From Xenococcus sp. PCC 7305 (GTDB taxonomy: Bacteria; Cyanobacteriota; Cyanobacteriia; Cyanobacteriales; Xenococcaceae): a stretch of DNA of 32,080 bases. Shown here piece by piece: positions 25,880 through 32,080 of the stretch (the stretch's first letter is position 1; every line of letters begins with the position of its first letter). The DNA is taken from positions 1 through 32,080 of the forward strand of contig NZ_ALVZ01000154.1 in NCBI RefSeq assembly GCF_000332055.1. The letters are read 5' to 3'. Made by a program: the position numbers and the translations under genes. The notes under the pieces were generated by a model. It did not search any database and had not been told where the DNA came from. It saw only the letters and a list, made by a program, of their open reading frames with translations.

Positions 25880-27253
25880 TTACTTGTAAACCTGTTCCCT
25901 GTTCTCTAATGGCAACGCCTGATCATAAATCCTAGTATGTTCTAAAGCACTTTCTTCTATGGACAAGCGAGGCTGAATATTCTTGACTAATTTGTCCCAT
26001 AATTTACGATTAGAAGCAGATTCTTTGATCGTATCGGCTAAGCTAATGGCATCTCTAGCTTTAAAATGTAAACCATTAATATTATGAGCTACTTTCTCGG
26101 CCATTCCCCCTATATCACTACAAATAATCGGACGCTTGTGCATAAAAACTTCTTGAATGACTAAAGGAGAATTTTCCCACCATACAGAGGGAACAATTGC
26201 CCAATCAATTAACTTCATCAGATTGCCCATATCCTCTTGTTTATATTCGCCATGGTAGGTCACAATATCAGGATATTTTTCCAAAAATTCGGTAAATTTA
26301 GCTGCGAATTCCGGAAATCCCCGAGCAATATTGCCAAATAATTCAATTTTAAAATCAGTAAAATCATTTTTTACCAAATAATCCACAGCTTCTAAAATTA
26401 GGAACACACCTTTATAAGGATTAATTTGACCAAAAAAGCCAAAGGCATGGCGCTTATATCGAGACTTCTTCTGGCGATAGGGAGCTGGCTGCTGAAGTTT
26501 TCTGCCATTTTCTAAAACCTGCATTTTTGTTTGAGGAATTCCCCAGTCAACAAAACGTTTAGCTAAGAAATGACTCGGAGAAATAAACTGATCGACTAAT
26601 CTGAGATGATTTTTAATAAATTCTTCCCGCATTTTAAATTTCTGTGGAGAATGTTCCGGAAAACAGCGATGACAACGTTCTGGGCTGGCATATTCGCAAA
26701 GTTCTTCATTATCCTTCCGGACCATCTGTCCATCACGAAGACACATCAAGATAAATTCGTGGAGCGTAAAAACTATTTTCACCTCAGGCAAAGTTTGCCT
26801 GGCAATTTGAATTGCTTCTACTCCCAATCGAATCGTGTGGTGAAAATGAATCACATCGGGTTTGAGTTCTTTTAGAAAATTTTTAAAATCAAGATACATG
26901 AAGTTAAGCAACTTCTGTGACTGATAAAAATAATCAAAATCTCCCCCCCAAAATAAAGTCTCGTTAGGAGAATCTCCTAGAATTTGAAAGGGAGTATCGG
27001 CATGGGTTTCCCGATTCTCAGCCACCGTTCCAGCTAAGAAAAAGGGCTGATAATGGGTGTGGTCTCGAAGGGCCTGAAACAAATCATAGGCAAAAATTTC
27101 GGCTCCTCCAGGGGAAAAATGGGGATGATTATGGGCAAAAATTAAAACCTTTTTAGTTTTTGTAATTGATCTTCTTTGTTCTGCACTATTAATAGGCAAA
27201 GCATTCTTATTTGCAAACTGGGTGATGAATTTTGTGTACCTACTTAGAACCAT
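25880..27253 (-). CDS. GT4-family glycosyltransferase
   Basis: 457 residues with the GT-B fold. The N-terminal half has KVLIFAHNHPHFSPGGAEIF at 35-54, the usual acceptor-side glycine loop, and VIHFHHTIRLG at 134-144. A cysteine-containing insertion (CEYASPERCHRCFP at 186-199) suggests a small metal-binding or structural loop of the kind seen in some GT4 enzymes. The C-terminal half has FGFFGQINPYKGVFLILEA at 271-289 and the EX7E motif WWENSPLVIQEVF with Glu360 and Glu368, which binds the sugar-nucleotide. It is a retaining glycosyltransferase by family. Sugar and acceptor are unknown. The gene lies 49 bases after the TPR-GT2 gene and 15 bases before the 530-residue protein gene. Confidence 0.9.
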   Translation of the reverse strand: MVLSRYTKFITQFANKNALPINSAEQRRSITKTKKVLIFAHNHPHFSPGGAEIFAYDLFQALRDHTHYQPFFLAGTVAENRETHADTPFQILGDSPNETLFWGGDFDYFYQSQKLLNFMYLDFKNFLKELKPDVIHFHHTIRLGVEAIQIARQTLPEVKIVFTLHEFILMCLRDGQMVRKDNEELCEYASPERCHRCFPEHSPQKFKMREEFIKNHLRLVDQFISPSHFLAKRFVDWGIPQTKMQVLENGRKLQQPAPYRQKKSRYKRHAFGFFGQINPYKGVFLILEAVDYLVKNDFTDFKIELFGNIARGFPEFAAKFTEFLEKYPDIVTYHGEYKQEDMGNLMKLIDWAIVPSVWWENSPLVIQEVFMHKRPIICSDIGGMAEKVAHNINGLHFKARDAISLADTIKESASNRKLWDKLVKNIQPRLSIEESALEHTRIYDQALPLENREQVYK

Positions 27254-27302
27254 GAGCTTAGAACAAATTTAATAAATTAAAAAAATCTGTGAAAACGATT
27301 TG

Positions 27303-30300
27303 TTATTGAGCATCGTTGATCAATTTGCCGATCTGTTCCCCCCATTTGAGATCGTGCAAATAACCATTTAAATACCAAGCAAGACTACAGTTATAACCTT
27401 TGTGAAGATGGATCGATTGGCGTTCAAGATGGTACAAACTAGCATCGGCAAAATACCAACTTTCGTAACCTAAAGCTGCACATTTTAGGCAAAGATCTGA
27501 GTCGTCAAAGTAACCGATAATATAGTCTGTTGTAAGTCCGCTGACTTGCTCATATAAATCTTTTTCTATCATCAAGCAAGCGCCGCTCACAGCTGGGACA
27601 GCTCTAGTTTTTTGGGCAAGCTCATAGTTCTCGGGCAGACCTTTGTAGTAATGTAGAACATTCGGGAAAGGGAACCCAGTTTCTTCAAAGAATAATCCTG
27701 CATGTTGTAGAGAATTATCTTCATAGAGAAGTTTTGCCCCCAAGATGCCAATTTTTGGAGAACTATCGTAAAAATTGGCCATTTGCAAAGCCCAGCCATC
27801 ATTTTTGGGAAATACATCGGAATTTAATAGTAATAAATACTTTCCTCTAGCTTGAGATGCCCCTGCATTATTGGCCGAGGCATAACCGCTATTGGTTTCC
27901 ATAATAATGAGGGTTACCGATAAATCGTAGAGCAGGCAATGATCCTGCAAAAAGCCCCGGACCTCCGATTCTTGCTCAGGAGAGTCGAGCACATAAATCA
28001 GTTCACACTGTTTCATTGTGGGATCGTTTGCGATCGCAGCTAATTGTACTTTCAGAAAATCTAATCGACGATAGAGAGGAATAATAATTGAAACTAATGG
28101 GGTTTCTATAAGCTCACCAATGACCGTGATATCTTTAATTTTTACTTGGGCCATCAACAGTTGCTGCAATTGAAAAGCCGTGGGCGCAATATGCTGCTCC
28201 AGCATTTCTGTGGAGATTTTATTCGGTTCGGCAATTTGAATTACTTTTGCCATTGCCATGGCCAGATCTTTTTGTTTTGCTTCGGGAACAATTTCAACTT
28301 CAATATCGCCTTTAAGCTTGACTAGAAAGCGAAAACTATGAATTTCAGGCCATTTTTTCATTGCTTCGCCAATATCTTGAGGAATTTGAGCCCGGAGAGC
28401 AAATCCCAAACTTCCCTGGAAATCATCATCAGTATTGGTCAAAAAGTTATGATTATCTTGTCGTTCCAGAGTCAAAATATCTTGTTTCGGCAAATCCCAG
28501 GCAAATCCTAGAGAAGAAATTACCCTAATACTCTTAAGCATTTCATAGTCATCTTTTAGCCATCCACTCATAAACAAATTTTTATGATCTGGATAAATGA
28601 TGTTATCAATAGCGATTTTGAAGGGAATATTAAAATCAATAATATTTTCCGTTCTAATATCCAAAAAATATTGTAATTTATTCAATAAGTTATTAACATC
28701 TTCTTGAATATGAGAATTTGCAATCCTAATCAAAAAGTTACTAATTTTTTCTCTTACTAAATGCTTTTGTTTTTCTGTTTTTGTGCGGAAATGTTCAATT
28801 ATTTCCAGATTAAAAGCCTTTTTAGTTGTAAAATTTTGTGTGGTAACTAACTGATTTTCATTATTTAGATAGATGCGACAGTGTTGATTTAGTTTCGCAT
28901 AACTATCTTTGGCAAAGCAGGCAATCCCAATTATTTGGTCAGGAGAAAGATGGAAGAATTTAGCTCTAGTGATCAGATATTCATTGCCATCAGTCACTAA
29001 GATATCAACATCTTCTTTTATTGAAAAATTATCATCTATAGATGCTTCTAGATAAAGCATACTAGTGTTTAACCAATAACCATAATTCAAATCTAAAATA
29101 TATTTGGTCTTAGTCTCATCACATCGCTTTTGAAACTCATCCAGGCTTCTTATGGAGTTTTGGATTTGTCTAAATAAGGAGTTGATATCTAAATCATTGA
29201 GCTTCTCAATTCTTAATTTAGGTTGCTTATTAATTTTAGGGGCAACGGGATCTGTTGCCTTACTATTGAGCCAAAAACTTGGCCCTTTTTCCAAAACCTG
29301 ATTGGAGTATAAAGGAGCATCGGCTCTTTCCTGCTTATTTTTTTGATAAACAGCTTGAGTCAATTTCTCTTCGACTTCAAGCCAATCGGGATTTTGTTCT
29401 TGGACATAAATATAGGCTGTTATCGCTTCATCCCATCTTTGTTGCTCAGCAAAAGCTTGAGCTTGGACATAATTTAAATAATAATAATCAGGATAATATT
29501 TTAGACCCTGCTTGGCTACTTCGATAGCTTTTTTTAGGCCCTCATTTTGTAATAACTCGCGGGCAAAATTAAAATAGCACCAATCTGGCTGTCTAGGATT
29601 CAGCTCGAAAGCCTTTTGATATAACTTAATCGTATTCTCAGTGTCTTTTATTTGCGCAGAGACTAATGCTCTTGCTCTATATATTTCATCAGATTGAGGA
29701 TAGATTTTCTCTGCTTTTAAGCCAATTTCTATGGCCAAATCGAAATTACTAACCTGTCCCAACAAAGTAATTAAATTCCCGTAAACCCAGTCTGGTTGAG
29801 CTTCTTCTAGTTCAACAGATTTTAAATATAAAGTGATGGCCGCTTCTGTTTCTCCTTCTTTATGTTTGGCTACGGCTTGGGCTTGAAAGTTGTTGGCTAT
29901 GTTATCCGCTAGATCCTCTGATGGAGTTTCATCGACTTTTTTGCTATTTTCCGTAGCCAGATTGATTTTGTCCTGAATCCCTGGCAAATCAGGTTGAATC
30001 TGAGCTGCTTTAGTGAAATAAGAGATGGCTTCAGCCCAATTTTCTACCCCAGAAAATGCGGCGGCGAGATGATAATTTAGCCAGGCCGATTCGCTATGAA
30101 ATTCCAGTCCTGCCTGACCAATTGTGATCGCCTGAGACAACTGATGTTTGCTAGCCAACATTTCTACCAGGGAAGAATATATCCAATCCGGTTGGGCTGG
30201 GTTGATTTTGATTGAGCTTAAATAATAATCAATACTCTTGTCCCAATCATCTTTGCGGTTAAAGGCTAATCCTAATGCTCGATATATTTCATCTGAGTTA

Positions 30301-31736
30301 GGATATTTAGCTAAAGCTTTTTCCTGTAGACTTAATGCTTCTTCTAGTCTATCTATCTGAACTAATAAGGTAATAATATTGCTATAAACCCAATCTGGTT
30401 GATTTTCTTCGAGTTGTAGAGACTCTAAATATAAAACAATAGCTGCTTCGATTTCCCCTGCTTGATGTTTGGCGATCGCTTGCTGGTATAGATTATGCAG
30501 TTCTTCTTCTAAGGATTTTTCATTCGCTTTCTTGATGTTTTCATTAGCTAGATTAATTTTATTTTGAATATTGGGCAAATCAGGCTGAAGTTGAGCTGCC
30601 TGACTGTAATAGGAGATTGCCTCATACCAGTTATCCACCCCAGAAAATGCGGCGGCAAGATGGTAATTTAGCCAAGCAGATTCACCATGAAATTCCAATC
30701 CGGCTTCCCCAATCGCGATCGCCTGGGTCAACTGATTTGTCGCCACCAACATTTCTACCAGGGAAGAGTAGACCCAATCTGGTTGCTGTGGTTGAATTTT
30801 TAATGAGGTTAAATAACAATCGATACTTTTGGCAAAATCACCCTGCCGATTAAACGCTAATCCTAATGCCCGATGAATTTCATCTGAATCAGCATGTTTG
30901 GCTAAGGCTTTCTCTTGTAGACTTAATGCTTCTTCTAGTCTATTTGCCTGAACCAGTAAGGTAATAATATTGCCATAAATCCAATCTGGTTGATTCTCTT
31001 GGAGTTGTAGAGATTCTAAATATAAAACAATCGCTGCTTCTGTTTCTCCTGCTTGATGTTTCGCGATCGCTTGAGCAGACACCTCAGGCAGTTTCTCTTC
31101 TAATGATGTTTTTTTGGCTAATGTTTCCTCGGCTTTTTTGATATTTTCATTAGCTAGGTTAATTTTATCTTGAATTCTCGGTAAATCAGGCTGAATCTTG
31201 GCCGCTTGACTATAGTAGGAGATTGCCTCAAGCCAGTTTTCTACCCCAGCAAATGCCTCTGCAAGATGATAATTTAGCCAAGGGGATTCATTCTGAAATT
31301 CTAATCCTTCTTGACCAATGGCGATCGCCTGAGTCAACTGATTTGTCGCCACCAACATTTCTACTAGGGAAGAGTAGACCCAATCTGGTTGCTGTGGTTG
31401 AATTTTTAATGAGTTTGAATAACAATCGATACTTTTTGCAAAATCACCCTGCCGATTAAAAGCTAATCCTAATGCTCGATAAATTTCATCTGAATCGGAA
31501 TATTTGGCTAAAGCTTTTTCTTGTAAACTTAATGCTTCCTCTAGTCTGTCTGCCTGAACCAGTAAGGTAATAATATTGCCATAAATCCAATCTGGTTGAT
31601 CTGCTTCGAGCTGTAGAGATTCTAAATATAAAACAATGGCTGCCTCTATTTCCCCTGCTTTATGTTTTGCGATCGCCTGGTTTTGTATCGATTTAAATTC
31701 TGGAAGGGCATCTTGCTGTTTGAATTGAGTAACCAT
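27303..31736 (-). CDS. Large TPR protein with C-terminal GT2 glycosyltransferase
   Basis: 1477 residues. The N-terminal 800 consist of TPR-type repeats grouped in four large modules of about 200 residues, starting near 21, 222, 420 and 621. Each begins AIAKHxAGExEAAIxLYLxS (fourth: AVAKH) and contains QPDWxYxN, SDEIYRALGLAFNR and WLNYHLAxAFxGVxNW segments. The first three modules are nearly identical; the fourth is diverged. Residues 800-1200 are an unassigned middle region. A GT2 domain fills about 1207-1450: LVSIIIPLYRR, NSGYASANNAGASQARGKYLLLLNSD and GACLMIEKDLYEQVSGL, then FDDSDLCLKC. TPRs probably hold protein partners or the acceptor while the GT2 domain transfers sugar. It is the first gene of the glycan operon, with the ATG at 31734-31736. 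Confidence 0.88.
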   Translation of the reverse strand: MVTQFKQQDALPEFKSIQNQAIAKHKAGEIEAAIVLYLESLQLEADQPDWIYGNIITLLVQADRLEEALSLQEKALAKYSDSDEIYRALGLAFNRQGDFAKSIDCYSNSLKIQPQQPDWVYSSLVEMLVATNQLTQAIAIGQEGLEFQNESPWLNYHLAEAFAGVENWLEAISYYSQAAKIQPDLPRIQDKINLANENIKKAEETLAKKTSLEEKLPEVSAQAIAKHQAGETEAAIVLYLESLQLQENQPDWIYGNIITLLVQANRLEEALSLQEKALAKHADSDEIHRALGLAFNRQGDFAKSIDCYLTSLKIQPQQPDWVYSSLVEMLVATNQLTQAIAIGEAGLEFHGESAWLNYHLAAAFSGVDNWYEAISYYSQAAQLQPDLPNIQNKINLANENIKKANEKSLEEELHNLYQQAIAKHQAGEIEAAIVLYLESLQLEENQPDWVYSNIITLLVQIDRLEEALSLQEKALAKYPNSDEIYRALGLAFNRKDDWDKSIDYYLSSIKINPAQPDWIYSSLVEMLASKHQLSQAITIGQAGLEFHSESAWLNYHLAAAFSGVENWAEAISYFTKAAQIQPDLPGIQDKINLATENSKKVDETPSEDLADNIANNFQAQAVAKHKEGETEAAITLYLKSVELEEAQPDWVYGNLITLLGQVSNFDLAIEIGLKAEKIYPQSDEIYRARALVSAQIKDTENTIKLYQKAFELNPRQPDWCYFNFARELLQNEGLKKAIEVAKQGLKYYPDYYYLNYVQAQAFAEQQRWDEAITAYIYVQEQNPDWLEVEEKLTQAVYQKNKQERADAPLYSNQVLEKGPSFWLNSKATDPVAPKINKQPKLRIEKLNDLDINSLFRQIQNSIRSLDEFQKRCDETKTKYILDLNYGYWLNTSMLYLEASIDDNFSIKEDVDILVTDGNEYLITRAKFFHLSPDQIIGIACFAKDSYAKLNQHCRIYLNNENQLVTTQNFTTKKAFNLEIIEHFRTKTEKQKHLVREKISNFLIRIANSHIQEDVNNLLNKLQYFLDIRTENIIDFNIPFKIAIDNIIYPDHKNLFMSGWLKDDYEMLKSIRVISSLGFAWDLPKQDILTLERQDNHNFLTNTDDDFQGSLGFALRAQIPQDIGEAMKKWPEIHSFRFLVKLKGDIEVEIVPEAKQKDLAMAMAKVIQIAEPNKISTEMLEQHIAPTAFQLQQLLMAQVKIKDITVIGELIETPLVSIIIPLYRRLDFLKVQLAAIANDPTMKQCELIYVLDSPEQESEVRGFLQDHCLLYDLSVTLIIMETNSGYASANNAGASQARGKYLLLLNSDVFPKNDGWALQMANFYDSSPKIGILGAKLLYEDNSLQHAGLFFEETGFPFPNVLHYYKGLPENYELAQKTRAVPAVSGACLMIEKDLYEQVSGLTTDYIIGYFDDSDLCLKCAALGYESWYFADASLYHLERQSIHLHKGYNCSLAWYLNGYLHDLKWGEQIGKLINDAQ
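29877..31676. repeat. Three tandem ~600-base repeats inside the TPR-GT2 gene
   Basis: Repeat units run approximately 31676-31074, 31073-30480 and 30479-29877. The DNA itself is strongly conserved: the stretch near 31371-31470 matches 30765-30864 with few differences, at a spacing of 606 bases. A HIP1 site lies at the AIA codons that open each of the three modules. Confidence 0.85.
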
Positions 31737-32080
31737 TAATTTTTCTATTTTTTATCTTAATAGATGTATAAATATTTTATATATTGGCTTTTTGATAAGA
31801 TAGTTACATCATGTCTGATCATTTTTGCAAGGGGATAATTACTGTATAAAAGCAAACACTTTCTTCGGTTAAGTTTAATATCGTATTGTTTATCTGTACT
31901 GTAAGTAATTATCTGGTTATTGCGTAATACTAAGTCGCGTTCTAAAGTGTAATGGGAGCATCTCGCGCCAAGAGGTGCGACCCCGCGGAATTGGAAATCC
32001 GCAAGGGAACGCGCACCTAGCAAAGACGCAAAGGGAATTAAAAATCATCTTACGTCTATGAACGCAAGTTAGTATAATTT
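31737..32080. other. Gene-free right edge
   Basis: 344 bases upstream of the TPR-GT2 gene. The first 210 are AT-rich and should hold the promoter of the glycan operon; no motif is clear. The last part is the structured repeat at 31950-32040. An 88-codon frame crossing it is not a credible gene. Confidence 0.5.
31950..32040. repeat. Hairpin-rich repeat element
   Basis: GC-rich island in AT-rich surroundings. GCATCTC (31958-31964) pairs with GAGGTGC (31972-31978) with one wobble. AGGTGCG (31973-31979) alternatively pairs perfectly with CGCACCT (32012-32018). That outer pair encloses a third stem, GCGGA (31985-31989) with TCCGC (31998-32002). From memory, cyanobacterial genomes carry many similar copies of such elements. 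Confidence 0.6.

Noticed and set aside
31757-32023. 88-codon minus-strand frame
   Set aside because: It begins inside the hairpin-rich repeat and ends in AT-rich spacer; its first residues are the translation of the repeat.

Overview
The window is cyanobacterial. The palindrome GCGATCGC (HIP1) occurs more than twenty times, inside genes and between them. It also holds heptameric short tandem repeats between genes, a protein with a PFE/PEP-CTERM-like tail, and cyanobacteria-type conserved proteins. The DNA is AT-rich. The species cannot be named from the sequence.

Left part (1-12577), all on the minus strand. Read in the direction of transcription, it starts with a compact fatty-acid degradation cluster: an acyl-CoA synthetase (fadD type), a 3-hydroxyacyl-CoA dehydrogenase/enoyl-CoA hydratase fusion (Bacillus FadN-like domain order), a thiolase (fadA type), an E. 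coli FadE-like acyl-CoA dehydrogenase and an alpha/beta-hydrolase of the monoacylglycerol-lipase type. A SAM methyltransferase, an isochorismate synthase (menF, phylloquinone pathway) and the 5' end of a sulfotransferase follow. Together the fad genes encode activation plus every step of a beta-oxidation cycle, which most cyanobacteria are considered to lack. No electron-transfer flavoprotein or recognisable regulator is in the window.

Middle part (12578-19992). A 627-base gene-free stretch separates the fad cluster from a minus-strand, cyanobacteria-type repeat protein of unknown function (13205-14191). On the plus strand come an unusual fusion of a NarL-type response-regulator receiver domain to an HlyD-type secretion adaptor (14544-16799), a secreted C-terminally anchored protein (17058-17726), a SulP anion transporter with a STAS domain (17896-19383) and a small conserved protein (19462-19992).

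Right part (20000-31736), minus strand. This is a glycan locus. In transcription order it holds a 1477-residue TPR plus GT2 protein, a GT4 glycosyltransferase, a 530-residue protein of unknown function, a GT2-GT4 double glycosyltransferase, and a sulfotransferase-like protein with three C-terminal YRFQ..PGTY repeats. Gaps of 15-69 bases suggest one operon that builds, and perhaps sulfates, a surface or secreted glycan. The right edge (31950-32040) holds a hairpin-rich repeat element.

The most notable points are the beta-oxidation cluster, the receiver-HlyD fusion, and four heptamer-repeat arrays that each begin at, or within about seven bases of, a stop codon.
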